IMG/VR virus record: IMGVR_UViG_3300025645_004784
Span: 1-51,952 of that record
Source of the DNA: a virus
Length of the DNA stretch: 51,952 nt
Direction: 5' to 3' (one strand)
Part shown: positions 15,716 through 24,921 of the stretch, piece after piece
How the letters are laid out: each line of letters starts with the position of its first letter
Position numbering within the stretch: position 1 is the stretch's first letter
Translations under genes and position numbers: made by a program
The notes under the pieces: model-generated
The model's input: only the letters and a program-made list of their open reading frames with translations
What the model was told of the DNA's origin: nothing
Database searches by the model: none

Positions 15716-18013
15716 ATGATTCAAGTTACCAAACGAGATGGTCTAAAAGAACCATTGAACGTTGAAAAGCTTCACAAAGTGGTTTTCCACGCATGTGAAG
15801 GTATTACCGGCGTTAGCCCAAGCGAAGTTGAAATTAGTAGTCAGATTCAGTTTTATAACGGTATGAAAACTTCTGAAATCCAAGAGACTCTAATTAAAGC
15901 TGCAGCTGATCTTATTAATGAAGACACGCCAAACTATCAATTTGTTGGTGGCCGTCTAATTAACTACGCGTTGCGTAAAGAAGTATATGATGGATACGAA
16001 CCAATTCATGTCCTCGAGTTAGTAAAGAAAAATATTCAACGTGGCTTTTATGATCAAGAACTCATTTCATATTATACTGAAGAAGAGTGGGATAAGATCA
16101 ATGGTTTCATTAAGCATGACCGTGACGAAAGTCTAACTTATGTAGCAATGGAACAACTACGTGGTAAGTATCTTGTGCAGAACCGTGTTACTGGCGAGAT
16201 ATTTGAAACACCTCAAATGTGTTATATTCTTATTGCATCTGTATTGTTTCATAAGTACCCAGAAGAAACTAGACTGCAATACGTAAAGGATTATTACGAT
16301 GCTATTTCTCTACACGACATTAGCTTGCCAACTCCTGTTATGGCCGGTGTTCGTACGCCACAACGTCAGTTCAGTAGTTGTGTTCTCATTGAAACTGGCG
16401 ATTCTCTTGACAGCATTAGCGCTACTGCATCTGCCGTTGTAAAATATGTAAGTCAAAAAGCTGGTATTGGTATTGGCGCAGGGTCAATTCGTGCAGTTGG
16501 TACTCCTATTCGTAAAGGTGACGCATATCATACCGGTGTTATTCCTTTCTATAAGCACTTCCAAACAGCGATTAAATCATGTTCGCAAGGTGGTGTTCGT
16601 GGTGGAGCTGGTACAATTTATTATCCTATTTGGCATTATGAAGCAGAAGATCTTCTTGTACTAAAAAACAACAAAGGTACTGAAGATAACCGCGTTCGTC
16701 ATATGGATTATGGTGTACAGTTTAATAAGTTGATGTACGAGCGTCTAATTACTGGTGGCGATATCACATTGTTTTCACCAAGCGATGTTCCAGGCCTATA
16801 CGACGCGTTCTATGCAGATCAAGATAAGTTCCGTGAACTGTATGAAAAAGCAGAACGTAATACAAAGCTACGTAAGAAAACACTCAAGGCTGCAGCGTTG
16901 TTTAGTTCGTTTATGGATGAGCGTAAAAACACTGGTCGTATCTATCTGCAGAACGTAGATAATGCAAACGATCATGGTTCATTCCTGCCTGATCTTGCTC
17001 CTATTCGTCAAAGTAACTTGTGCGCAGAAATTACATTGCCAACTAAGCCTTTGAATGATATTAACGATCCTGAAGGTGAAATTAGTCTATGTACTCTTTC
17101 TGCTATTAACTGGGGTAACGTTAAATCACCAGCTGATTTTGAAAAAGCATGTACACTAGCAGTTCGTGGATTAGATGCTTTGCTAAGTTACCAGAATTAT
17201 CCAGTTCTTGCTGCACAACTGTCTACAGAGAAGCGTAGACCTATCGGAGTGGGCATTATTAACTTTGCTTATTGGATGGCAAAGCATGACCTAAGCTATC
17301 AGGATATCACTCCAGAGGGCTTAGAGTTGATTGATGAGTACGCTGAATCATGGTCTTATTATCTTATTAAAGCTTCAGCTGATCTAGCTATTGAGCAAGG
17401 CAATATCTCAGGTGCTTCTGAAACTAAATATGGCCAAGGCATTACACCTAATCAAACATATAAGAAAGATCTTGACGAGTTGGTCAAGCATAAAGAACGT
17501 ATGGATTGGAAAGGCCTTCGCAAGCAACTGAAAGAAACGGGTATTCGTAACTCTACTCTTATGGCTCTGATGCCTTCTGAAACCTCTGCACAGGTCGCTA
17601 ACGCTACTAATGGTATTGAACCACCCCGTAGTCTTATAAGTGTCAAGCAGAGTAAGCACGGAGTTCTCAAGCAGGTTGTACCTGAATACCGTCGTCTTAA
17701 AAATAAATATGATTTATTGTGGGATCAAAAGTCTCCTGAAGGTTACTTAAAGATTATGGCAGTATTGCAGAAGTATATCGATCAAGGTATCTCAGTTAAT
17801 ACGAGCTATAATCCAGTATTCTTTGAAGATGAAAAGATTCCAATGAGCGTTCTATTACAGCATTTGTTAATGTTTTATAAGTACGGCGGAAAGCAATTGT
17901 ATTACTTTAATACATTCGATGGTCAAGGTGAAATTGATACTGATAAAATGACTGAAGAGCAATTAGCTCTAGGCGAATTAGATGACGAAGATTGCGAGTC
18001 GTGCACAATTTAA
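15716..18013 (+). CDS. nrdA: Ribonucleoside-diphosphate reductase alpha subunit, class Ia
   Basis: 765 residues, full length. The N-terminal ATP-cone region starts IQVTKRDGLKEPLNVEKLHK. Catalytic core motifs include RQFSSCVLIETGDSLDSIS (first active-site Cys), RQSNLCAEITLP (radical-site Cys), SLCTLSAINW and the NSTLMALMPSETSAQVANAT loop. The C-terminus DDEDCESCTI supplies the redox-active Cys pair that glutaredoxin re-reduces. It makes dNDPs with NrdB, whose own promoter follows. No intein or split is seen, unlike some T4-like phages. Ribosome site AAAGGAAGAAGC. Confidence 0.97.
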   Translation: MIQVTKRDGLKEPLNVEKLHKVVFHACEGITGVSPSEVEISSQIQFYNGMKTSEIQETLIKAAADLINEDTPNYQFVGGRLINYALRKEVYDGYEPIHVLELVKKNIQRGFYDQELISYYTEEEWDKINGFIKHDRDESLTYVAMEQLRGKYLVQNRVTGEIFETPQMCYILIASVLFHKYPEETRLQYVKDYYDAISLHDISLPTPVMAGVRTPQRQFSSCVLIETGDSLDSISATASAVVKYVSQKAGIGIGAGSIRAVGTPIRKGDAYHTGVIPFYKHFQTAIKSCSQGGVRGGAGTIYYPIWHYEAEDLLVLKNNKGTEDNRVRHMDYGVQFNKLMYERLITGGDITLFSPSDVPGLYDAFYADQDKFRELYEKAERNTKLRKKTLKAAALFSSFMDERKNTGRIYLQNVDNANDHGSFLPDLAPIRQSNLCAEITLPTKPLNDINDPEGEISLCTLSAINWGNVKSPADFEKACTLAVRGLDALLSYQNYPVLAAQLSTEKRRPIGVGIINFAYWMAKHDLSYQDITPEGLELIDEYAESWSYYLIKASADLAIEQGNISGASETKYGQGITPNQTYKKDLDELVKHKERMDWKGLRKQLKETGIRNSTLMALMPSETSAQVANATNGIEPPRSLISVKQSKHGVLKQVVPEYRRLKNKYDLLWDQKSPEGYLKIMAVLQKYIDQGISVNTSYNPVFFEDEKIPMSVLLQHLLMFYKYGGKQLYYFNTFDGQGEIDTDKMTEEQLALGELDDEDCESCTI

Positions 18014-18016
18014 AGG

Positions 18017-18045
18017 TTGACATTATCACCTAATAGTGTTAAAAT
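18017..18045 (+). promoter_or_regulatory. Sigma70 promoter for nrdB-ALAS unit
   Basis: TTGACA, 17-base spacer, TAAAAT (11/12 consensus), starting 4 bases after the nrdA stop and 35 bases before nrdB. Confidence 0.8.
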
Positions 18046-18079
18046 AAAAAAGAACAAGAAATTACACAAGGAAATTTAG

Positions 18080-19207
18080 ATGAGCGTTTTTGATGTCCAA
18101 AACCGCGTTGACCATACCTCAGTTGCTTCCTTTTTGGATCCAACTGGGGGACCAACAATTCAGCGTTATGACACACTCAAGTATAAGCAGTTTGATCAAC
18201 TTACCGATAAACAGCTTGGATTCTTTTGGCGGCCAGAAGAAGTAGATATCTACCAAGATGCAAAAGATTTTAAAGCTCTTACTGAGCATGAACAACACAT
18301 CTTTACTTCAAATCTGAAGCGACAAATTCTTCTAGATAGTGTACAAGGTCGAGCACCAGCAGAAAGCTTTGGATCTATTGTTTCATTGCCCGAACTTGAA
18401 AACTGGATTATCACTTGGACATTCTCCGAGACGATCCATAGTCGTTCTTACACTCATATCATTCGTAACATCTATTCAAATCCATCTAAGATTTTTGATG
18501 AGATGCTGGATGTTAAAGAGATTGCAGATTGTGCTGGGTCTATCTCAGGTTACTATGACGCTCTTATTGAGATGGCTGGCTACTATAACCTATTGGGTGT
18601 TGGTACACATACAGTTAACGGCAAAAAAGTAGTAGTTGATCTATATCAATTAAAGAAACTTTTGTATCTTTGCTTGATGAGTGTTAATATTCTTGAAGGT
18701 GTTCGTTTTTATGTTTCGTTTGCATGCTCTTGGGCATTTGCAGAATTGAAGAAGATGGAGGGTAATGCTAAAATCATTAAGCTTATTGCTCGTGATGAAA
18801 ACCTCCACCTTGCTTCTACTCAAATGATGCTTAAGTTGCTTAAACAAGAAGATAAAGACTTTGTAAAGATTGAAGAAGAAACACGCGAAGAATGTACTCA
18901 AATGTTTGTTGATGCAGTAGATCAAGAAAAACAGTGGGCAAAATATCTATTCAAAGATGGATCTATGATTGGTTTGAATACAGAGTTGCTTTCACAATAT
19001 ATCGAGTTCATTGCAACTCGTCGTATGACTAATGTAAAACTCACTTCACCTTATAGTATTAAAAGTAATCCGCTGCCTTGGACCCAAAAATGGATCTCTG
19101 GTGCTGATGTTCAAGTGGCTCCACAAGAAACAGAAATTACTTCTTATGTTCAAGGTGGCACAAAACAAGATGTATCATCTGATACATTCAAGGGGTTCTC
19201 ACTGTAA
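18080..19207 (+). CDS. nrdB: Ribonucleoside-diphosphate reductase beta subunit, class Ia
   Basis: 375 residues. The di-iron ligands appear in order: the Asp/Glu of the [11 protein letters not shown] region, then [18 protein letters not shown] (E..H), then [15 protein letters not shown] (E..H). The radical Tyr lies in the first helix-pair region. It houses the tyrosyl radical that drives NrdA. The TAATG overlap couples it to the ALAS gene, so an iron enzyme and the first heme-pathway enzyme are made from one message. Confidence 0.95.
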   Translation: MSVFDVQNRVDHTSVASFLDPTGGPTIQRYDTLKYKQFDQLTDKQLGFFWRPEEVDIYQDAKDFKALTEHEQHIFTSNLKRQILLDSVQGRAPAESFGSIVSLPELENWIITWTFSETIHSRSYTHIIRNIYSNPSKIFDEMLDVKEIADCAGSISGYYDALIEMAGYYNLLGVGTHTVNGKKVVVDLYQLKKLLYLCLMSVNILEGVRFYVSFACSWAFAELKKMEGNAKIIKLIARDENLHLASTQMMLKLLKQEDKDFVKIEEETREECTQMFVDAVDQEKQWAKYLFKDGSMIGLNTELLSQYIEFIATRRMTNVKLTSPYSIKSNPLPWTQKWISGADVQVAPQETEITSYVQGGTKQDVSSDTFKGFSL

Positions 19208-20397
19208 TGTATGAAGAATATTTTGAACAAACAATAAAAGATTTTTGCGTAGATGGTCGTTATAGAGTATTCAATGATATTCTTAGAGAACGTGGATCTT
19301 TCCCAGAAGCTATATGGTATGGTAAATATGCGCCAAAGAACATTGTTAATTGGTGTTCAAACGATTATCTTGGTATGGGCCAAAACGAATATGTAGTAAG
19401 CGCCATGCATACAGCATTAGATCAATCTGGTTCTGGTTCTGGCGGTACTCGAAATATTGGTGGAACATCACAGTATCACGTAACACTAGAACGAGAACTT
19501 GCTAGTTTACATTCTAAGCCTGCATCGTTACTTTTCACAAGTGCTTATGTTGCTAACGAATGGTCTCTTATTGCGTTGAGCAAAATTATTCCAAATATTT
19601 GTTTTATTTCTGACAGTAAAAATCATGCTTCGTTGATTGTTGGTATGTCGCATAGTCGGGCTACTAAAAAGATTTTTAAACATAATAATCTAGATGATTT
19701 AGAAGCACAACTCAAAGCCGCAGTAAAGGCAAAACACATTCCTTGTATTGTATTTGAGTCTGTTTATTCTATGGATGGTGATATTAGTCCGATGGAAGCT
19801 ATCTGTGATCTTGCAGATAAATATGACGCAATTACTTATATTGATGAAGTCCACGCTGTTGGTCTATACGGTGAACAAGGTGCGGGTTGGTGCGAAAAGT
19901 TAGGTTTAACAGATAGGATTGATATTATCAATGGTACACTCGGCAAAGCATTCGGGGTACAAGGTGGCTATATTGTCGGTAACACTAATATCATTGACTC
20001 TATTAGGTGTGTTGCTAGCGGGTTTATATTCACGACATCAACAAGCCCAGTCATTTGTGCCGGAGCCTTGGCATCTATCAGATATCTCCGTGATCATCCT
20101 CAACTAAGAGATAAGCACCAAGAACGAACTACAAAACTAAAAGAAATGCTAGCTGAAGCTGGTATACCAATACACAAAACCGCATGTACACACATAGTAC
20201 CAGTAATGGTTAATGACGCGTTTAAGTGCAAAACTGCAAGTGATCGTCTTTTAAATGAATACGGTATATATATTCAGGCAATCAATGCGCCAACCGTAGA
20301 AGCAGGTACAGAAAGATTAAGAATAGCACCTACGCCGTTTCATGATGATATTATGATGATACAGCTTGTTGAAGCATTAAAAGAGGTATTGAAATGA
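19207..20397 (+). CDS. hemA: 5-Aminolevulinate synthase (Shemin pathway)
   Basis: 396 residues, full length. Condenses glycine and succinyl-CoA to 5-aminolevulinate, the first step of tetrapyrrole synthesis in Alphaproteobacteria. It follows Rhodobacter HemA block for block: GRYRVF near the N-terminus, [67 protein letters not shown], and [18 protein letters not shown] with the PLP-binding Lys 247. The GRYR and SGSGGTRNI(G/S)GT blocks favour ALAS over its relatives BioF and KBL. It ends [12 protein letters not shown] like the host enzyme. Coupled to nrdB upstream and DUF454 downstream. Confidence 0.95.
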   Translation: MYEEYFEQTIKDFCVDGRYRVFNDILRERGSFPEAIWYGKYAPKNIVNWCSNDYLGMGQNEYVVSAMHTALDQSGSGSGGTRNIGGTSQYHVTLERELASLHSKPASLLFTSAYVANEWSLIALSKIIPNICFISDSKNHASLIVGMSHSRATKKIFKHNNLDDLEAQLKAAVKAKHIPCIVFESVYSMDGDISPMEAICDLADKYDAITYIDEVHAVGLYGEQGAGWCEKLGLTDRIDIINGTLGKAFGVQGGYIVGNTNIIDSIRCVASGFIFTTSTSPVICAGALASIRYLRDHPQLRDKHQERTTKLKEMLAEAGIPIHKTACTHIVPVMVNDAFKCKTASDRLLNEYGIYIQAINAPTVEAGTERLRIAPTPFHDDIMMIQLVEALKEVLK

Positions 20398-20447
20398 ATC
20401 AACTTCAAAATGCATATTTTGCTAGATTTAAACAAAAGGAAATTATT

Positions 20448-20867
20448 ATGAATAAAATTAAAAGAGCGTTTTGGTTTACACTAGGAATTATCTTGGTAGG
20501 AGTAGCTTATCTTGGAGTCATTCTTCCAGGCTTACCTTGGAGTACTCCAATTCTTGGGGCAACGTTTTGCTTTGCAAAATCAAGTCCAAGATTCCACGCT
20601 TGGATTATGAATCACCCGCGATTTGGTCCATTCATTAAAGAGTGGAGTAAATATCGAGTGTATCCAACTCCAGCAAAGTATCTAATGGTTGCGGTAATGT
20701 CTACATCACTTGTGGTCTTTTTCCTTACTCTTGCAAACGTAAAAGCTACCATTTATATGGCTATTACTTTTGCGTTAATTATCGTTTGGGCTACTCGCTA
20801 TCCTGGTTCAAAAGCAGAAGCTGAACGAAGAATCGATGCTGGTGAAAAGATTGGTTGGCTAAAGTAA
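20448..20867 (+). CDS. DUF454 (YbaN-like) small membrane protein
   Basis: 139 residues from ATG 20448. RAFWFTLGIILVGVAYLGVI, LPGLPWSTPILGATFCFAKS and SPRFHAWIMNHPRFGPFIKE are the DUF454 signature, and two more hydrophobic segments follow (about 85-125), giving three or four membrane helices. Start choice: 20448 has AAAAGGAAA upstream and coincides with the usual family start. An in-frame ATG at 20394 overlaps the ALAS stop (ATGA) and would add 18 residues. Function of the family is unknown to me; being locked behind ALAS suggests a link to tetrapyrroles, which is inference. Confidence 0.8.
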   Translation: MNKIKRAFWFTLGIILVGVAYLGVILPGLPWSTPILGATFCFAKSSPRFHAWIMNHPRFGPFIKEWSKYRVYPTPAKYLMVAVMSTSLVVFFLTLANVKATIYMAITFALIIVWATRYPGSKAEAERRIDAGEKIGWLK

Positions 20868-20882
20868 ATAAATAAACTCAAC

Positions 20883-20903
20883 AACCCTTCGATGTGGAGG
20901 GTT
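20883..20903 (+). terminator. Hairpin, probable terminator of the nrdB-ALAS unit
   Basis: AACCCTTC pairs with GGAGGGTT (8 bp, one T-G) around GATGT, followed by only a short T run (TTTAT). It lies right after the DUF454 stop. Confidence 0.55.
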
Positions 20904-20942
20904 TATAAACACTTACACAATGTTATTGATGACGGAGATATA

Positions 20943-21968
20943 ATGGCTAAGAAAATCCTAATTACCGGTGGCGGTGGTTTCATTGCACACCATCTGATCA
21001 ACCAAGTACTCAAAAGAACTGATTGGGAAATTGTTACTGTAGATCGATTAGATTACAGCGGCAACCTCAATCGTTTGCATGATCTTCTTCAAGAAAGAAC
21101 CCCAGAAGAACGTAAGCGTCTTCGTACTATTTTCCACGATCTAAAAGCAGAATTCAATCCAATGCTTGTTGCAGATATCGGCGACGTTGATATTGTTGCA
21201 CACTTAGCAGCTGGATCACACGTTGATAGGTCAATTGACTTTCCAATGGAATTTGTAATGGATAACGTTGTTGGTACATGTAACATTTTAGAATTTGCAC
21301 GTAAGCAACCAAACTTAGAACGTTTCCTATATTTCTCAACTGACGAAGTATTTGGTCCTGCGCCAGAAGGTGTTAACTACGACGAGTACGATCGTTACAA
21401 TTCTACCAATCCTTATTCTGCTTCTAAAGCAGGCGCAGAAGAACTTTGCGTAGCATATCAAAATACATATAATATGCCTATCTATATTACGCATACAATG
21501 AATGTGTTTGGTGAACGTCAACATCCTGAGAAGTTTATTCCTATGACTATCCGTAATGTACGTGATGGTGGTATGGTAACAATTCACTCTGATGAGACTA
21601 AAACAATCGCTGGTTCACGTCATTATATTCACGCTGAAGATGTTGCAGACGCCACTTTGTTCTTGCTTGAGCACGAAGGTACACTAAATGTTACAAATAA
21701 CAATGGCGTTAAGTGTCCTAAGTTTAACATCTGCGGTGCTACTGAGTTATCTAACTTAGAGTTAGCACAAATGATTGCTGATGCACAAGGTAAAGAATTA
21801 AAGTATCAAATGCAAGATTTCCATTCTTCACGTCCGGGTCACGATCTACGATATGCTCTTAGTGGTGAACGTATGAAACAAATGGGATGGGAGCCAACTG
21901 CTGTACAACAACGTATTGCTGAAGTAGTTAAATGGACATTAGAAAATAGAAGGTGGTTAGACATATGA
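20943..21968 (+). CDS. NAD-dependent sugar-nucleotide epimerase/dehydratase (dTDP-glucose 4,6-dehydratase-like)
   Basis: 341 residues. An extended short-chain dehydrogenase: ILITGGGGFIAHHLINQVL (NAD-binding GxxGxxI), HLAAGSHVDRSIDFP, FLYFSTDEVFGPAPEG (the TDE motif typical of RmlB), and NPYSASKAGAEELC with the YxxxK catalytic pair. RmlB makes dTDP-4-keto-6-deoxyglucose. TDEVFG, HVDRSI and the YSASKAG block point to the RmlB group, but the sugar is not proven. ATG 20943 follows GGAGATATA; an upstream in-frame codon at 20892 falls inside the terminator. ATGA overlap with the next gene. Confidence 0.88.
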   Translation: MAKKILITGGGGFIAHHLINQVLKRTDWEIVTVDRLDYSGNLNRLHDLLQERTPEERKRLRTIFHDLKAEFNPMLVADIGDVDIVAHLAAGSHVDRSIDFPMEFVMDNVVGTCNILEFARKQPNLERFLYFSTDEVFGPAPEGVNYDEYDRYNSTNPYSASKAGAEELCVAYQNTYNMPIYITHTMNVFGERQHPEKFIPMTIRNVRDGGMVTIHSDETKTIAGSRHYIHAEDVADATLFLLEHEGTLNVTNNNGVKCPKFNICGATELSNLELAQMIADAQGKELKYQMQDFHSSRPGHDLRYALSGERMKQMGWEPTAVQQRIAEVVKWTLENRRWLDI

Positions 21969-22552
21969 ATATGAAAGATTTTGAAAGAATCATTGAAAAA
22001 GAATACCAAGACGAATTGAATAATCCGTCTGATATTAATGAACATGTGCATGACTTGCTCACACTAGCCTTAGACTGCACACATGTTACTGAGTTTGGTA
22101 GTAGGTTTGGTTCTAGTACAAAGGCCTTTCTGAAGGCTCCTGTGACCCTTAGAGCATACGATCTGGAAATTCATAATCCTCTTATGAACCTATTTAAAAT
22201 GGCTCGTAAGGTCGGTAAAGATGTAGAATATGAAAAGGGTAATACTCTTAGTCTTCTTATTGAACCAACTGATATGATCTTTATTGATACTTGGCATTCA
22301 CAAAGGCAATTACGTGATGAACTAAAGCTTCACGGTAATGCTGCCCGCAAGTATCTTGCTTTCCATGATACACACACTTATGGTGTACGTGATGAACAAG
22401 CAGATTGGGCTAAAAATCCCGATCGTAAAGCTATGGCTGGTCAAGGATTACTTCCAGCGATTATTGATTTTGTAATTGCAAATCCTCATTGGAAGTTCAG
22501 GACGCATAAGACAAATAATAATGGATTAACTGTTTTGGAAAGAAGAGGCTAA
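21965..22552 (+). CDS. Methyltransferase-like protein (Methyltransf_24/CmcI-like)
   Basis: 195 residues from the ATG overlapping the previous TGA; GAAGGTGG lies upstream, and an in-frame ATG two codons later is possible. THVTEFGSRFGSSTKAFLKA is a SAM-binding motif I, then LRAYDLE (acidic strand 2), DMIFIDTWHSQRQLRDEL and KYLAFHDTHTYG, which resemble the CmcI/cephalosporin hydroxylase-like methyltransferase group. It sits between a sugar-nucleotide enzyme and a GT17-sulfotransferase fusion, so a sugar or glycolipid substrate is likely. Activity not provable from sequence. Confidence 0.7.
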   Translation: MNMKDFERIIEKEYQDELNNPSDINEHVHDLLTLALDCTHVTEFGSRFGSSTKAFLKAPVTLRAYDLEIHNPLMNLFKMARKVGKDVEYEKGNTLSLLIEPTDMIFIDTWHSQRQLRDELKLHGNAARKYLAFHDTHTYGVRDEQADWAKNPDRKAMAGQGLLPAIIDFVIANPHWKFRTHKTNNNGLTVLERRG

Positions 22553-22553
22553 T

Positions 22554-24143
22554 ATGCAAGTTGTAGATTGTTTTCCTTGGTTTGCTCCCTACGGAGAAGA
22601 ACTACTTTATCTGCGTGTAAATCTGTTAAAAGACCACGTAGATAAATTCATTATTGTTGAATCAAATAAGACTCATGCTGGTCATCCCGTGGAACGAAAG
22701 TTCCCGGAGGTGGCTCGCAAGCTTGGTCTGCCTATAGAAAAGATTATCTATATTGAACATGATATTCCTGAGACCGAAGATCTGGAAATTCTAGATATAG
22801 ATCGAAGGAATGCTGGTAATAACGCTAGTAATAAAGATTCGCTACTAGCGCGTGTTCGTGAACGTTTACAAAAAGACGCTGTGATGATGGCATTGCGAGA
22901 TTTTGAAAAGCGCGATGTGTTTATTTACGGTGATGCTGATGAAATCATTGATCCAAAACATATTAAGTGGTTAGCAAAACAAGCTCACAATCATCCTAAT
23001 ATTATTGTTAAAGTTCCATTAGTATATCTTCAAGGTAGAGCTGATTTACGAATCCATCATAAAGATGGCCGGGCCGTTATTTGGAAGCGAGCTATGTTTA
23101 TAGCTACCAAAGAGCAAATTCAGCATTGCAAAATCAGTAACATTCGTTGCGGCAATATTAATATACCAATTCGGTTTCCAACTCAAGACGGTATTGTGCA
23201 AGAAGATATGGGTTGGCATTTTGCTTGGATGGGCAGCAATGCTCAACGTCAAACAAAGGCAGAATCTTTTGCTCATGCTTTTGATAGCTTTAAATGGCAT
23301 ACTGAAGGCGGTTACGCAGACTATAAGCAATTCGTAGATACTACAGAACCTGTTGAAGGTAACATTGCTCCTGATAGTAATGAAGATCATATTCTTAAAA
23401 GATATCCACATGATAGTCTTCCTAAACTAATTTTCGAATCTCCTTTAGTTAAAGAGTTCTTATTACCAGAAGTTAAGCTTGATTCAAATCACGTGTTTAA
23501 TGATTGCAATTGTTATTGGTGCCAAAAATTAGAATGGCCTTTATTATATGACCTAGAAAATAATCATGAGAAGCTTTGGTTTGAAGTTCCACGCAGTTGT
23601 TCTGTAACCATTAAAGAAAGCTTTCCATCGCGTATTCAAGTAATGCGTGATACTAGATTGTATAACCGTTTCGTTGAAGAAAAGAAAAAGCCTATCATGA
23701 TATTTACAGATCCAATCGATCGATTCATTTCGTTGATTAATGTGTACCTTACTGATAAGCAACGTTACTCTGACTACGGTAAAGACATCTTTAGTACCTT
23801 TGACAAAGATATAACTCAGCTGACAAAGCAAGAAAAGATTGATTTGTTTTTTGCTAATCTTAATAAGATTACGTCTGGGCACCAGGTCCATCACTTCCAT
23901 CCACAATGCCGGTTTGTTGATACTGAAAGCTTTGAGGATATAGAAGTTGTACGTCGTGAAGATGTTAATAAGTACTTTGGTATAGATCAAATGCATAATG
24001 TAACTAAGAAAGACATTACTGCTGCAGATTTTTCTGAAGAACAAATTGACTTCATTGAGAGAGCATACGTTAGCGATTACGCATTCTTAGAAAAATATGG
24101 TGTGAAAAATGGCAAAGCTAAAAGTAAACGAAAGAACAGTTGA
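22554..24143 (+). CDS. Fusion: GT17-like glycosyltransferase plus sulfotransferase-like domain
   Basis: 529 residues. Residues ~1-280 resemble glycosyltransferase family 17: VVDCFPWFAPYGEELLYLRV, DKFIIVESNKTHAGHPVERK, and FIYGDADEIIDPKHIKWLA containing the DAD metal motif. A short Cys-rich linker (DCNCYWCQKLEWP) follows at ~325. Residues ~335-520 look like a Sulfotransfer_2-type domain: WFEVPRSCSVTIKESF occupies the PAPS-loop position, MIFTDPIDRFISLINVYL has the RDP..R-like motif (here TDPIDR), and VHHFHPQCRFVD follows. One polypeptide might add and sulfate a sugar. The first Arg of the RDP motif is Thr, so sulfotransferase activity is less sure. Confidence 0.7.
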   Translation: MQVVDCFPWFAPYGEELLYLRVNLLKDHVDKFIIVESNKTHAGHPVERKFPEVARKLGLPIEKIIYIEHDIPETEDLEILDIDRRNAGNNASNKDSLLARVRERLQKDAVMMALRDFEKRDVFIYGDADEIIDPKHIKWLAKQAHNHPNIIVKVPLVYLQGRADLRIHHKDGRAVIWKRAMFIATKEQIQHCKISNIRCGNINIPIRFPTQDGIVQEDMGWHFAWMGSNAQRQTKAESFAHAFDSFKWHTEGGYADYKQFVDTTEPVEGNIAPDSNEDHILKRYPHDSLPKLIFESPLVKEFLLPEVKLDSNHVFNDCNCYWCQKLEWPLLYDLENNHEKLWFEVPRSCSVTIKESFPSRIQVMRDTRLYNRFVEEKKKPIMIFTDPIDRFISLINVYLTDKQRYSDYGKDIFSTFDKDITQLTKQEKIDLFFANLNKITSGHQVHHFHPQCRFVDTESFEDIEVVRREDVNKYFGIDQMHNVTKKDITAADFSEEQIDFIERAYVSDYAFLEKYGVKNGKAKSKRKNS

Positions 24144-24348
24144 AGCTCTTCAGCTAGAAATCGATCATCATAAGAAAGAGAAAGCTTATGTCCTCAGAGA
24201 GAACGATTCTCTGAGGGCTGATCGCATGATGCTCCTTGAGATGCTTTCTGACTTAACTGAAAACGAAAGTTACTGGGCAGAAGATGTAGCAACAAAAACT
24301 ACAGTTTGGCGTCTAAAAAACTTGCTAAATAACCTAAAAAGTAGTTGA
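24109..24348 (+). CDS. Small coiled-coil protein, unknown function
   Basis: 79 residues, overlapping the preceding gene by 35 bases. It is almost entirely helical and charged (LQLEIDHHKKEKAYVLREND) with heptad-like spacing. The TGA stop is inside the -35 box of the next promoter. No family recognised. Confidence 0.55.
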   Translation: MAKLKVNERTVEALQLEIDHHKKEKAYVLRENDSLRADRMMLLEMLSDLTENESYWAEDVATKTTVWRLKNLLNNLKSS

Positions 24349-24373
24349 CATTATTCCTTAACTAACTTATAAT
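24345..24373 (+). promoter_or_regulatory. Sigma70 promoter for the wall hydrolase-hemE-hemF-hemC unit
   Basis: TTGACA, 17-base spacer, TATAAT, a perfect consensus. The upstream TGA lies in the -35. Its -10 region (AACTAACTTATAATA) and leader (TATAAGAAATGAGGAAG at 24379-24395) recur exactly at 41770-41890. Confidence 0.88.
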
Positions 24374-24399
24374 ATTATTATAAGAAATGAGGAAGATAC

Positions 24400-24909
24400 A
24401 TGTTGATTAATATACTCAGTACTATCCTAACCGGTACTATGATTATTGGTACCGCGTTTACTCCAATTTACGCAAATCAAGCTATGCGCACTACGCAATT
24501 TGTGCAAGCAAATGAAGCTGAGGCTCAATGCTTAGCTCTTAATGTTTATTACGAAGCTCGTAGTAGTAATTTAGCAGATAAAGCTGGTGTTGCGGATGTA
24601 GTTTTAAATCGTGTAGCAGACCGCCGTTACCCTGATACGATCTGCGACGTAGTACAAGACGGTTATAAGTCAGGCCGAAAAGATTGTCAATTTTCTTGGT
24701 ATTGCGATGGAAAGCCGGATGTACCTGTAGATTTAGACCGCTGGTTTGAAGCTCAGACCGTAGCATATAATATGATCGAGTTTAAAGAATATCGAGGTAT
24801 TTCTGAAGGTGCAACACATTATCATGCAACATATGTAAATCCATTCTGGGCATCTTCTTTGCGCATGGTTGGTCGCATTGGTGAGCATATTTACTACCGT
24901 TGGGAATAG
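24400..24909 (+). CDS. Secreted cell-wall hydrolase (SleB/Hydrolase_2-like)
   Basis: 169 residues. The first ~25 are a signal sequence (LSTILTGTMIIGTAFTPIYA) with a probable cleavage site after YANQA. The rest is a Hydrolase_2 (SleB/CwlJ) domain: ALNVYYEARSSNLADKAGVA with the catalytic Glu, VVLNRVADRRYPDTICDVV, CQFSWYCDG and GATHYHATYVNPFW. It would act on peptidoglycan in the periplasm without a holin. It is the first gene of the hemE unit under a strong early-type promoter, unusual for a wall hydrolase and in addition to the GH19 lysin. Start follows GAGGAAGATAC. Confidence 0.85.
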   Translation: MLINILSTILTGTMIIGTAFTPIYANQAMRTTQFVQANEAEAQCLALNVYYEARSSNLADKAGVADVVLNRVADRRYPDTICDVVQDGYKSGRKDCQFSWYCDGKPDVPVDLDRWFEAQTVAYNMIEFKEYRGISEGATHYHATYVNPFWASSLRMVGRIGEHIYYRWE

Positions 24910-24921
24910 AGGAAGTTAGAA

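Noticed and set aside
19207-20397. Alternative reading of ALAS as glycine C-acetyltransferase (Kbl) or BioF
   Set aside because: The GRYR N-terminus and the [21 protein letters not shown] and [12 protein letters not shown] blocks follow Rhodobacter ALAS closely, and other tetrapyrrole genes are nearby.
23553-24044. 163-codon minus-strand frame inside the GT17 fusion
   Set aside because: No ribosome site, low-complexity Phe/Ile/Lys content, while the + strand frame has clear domains.
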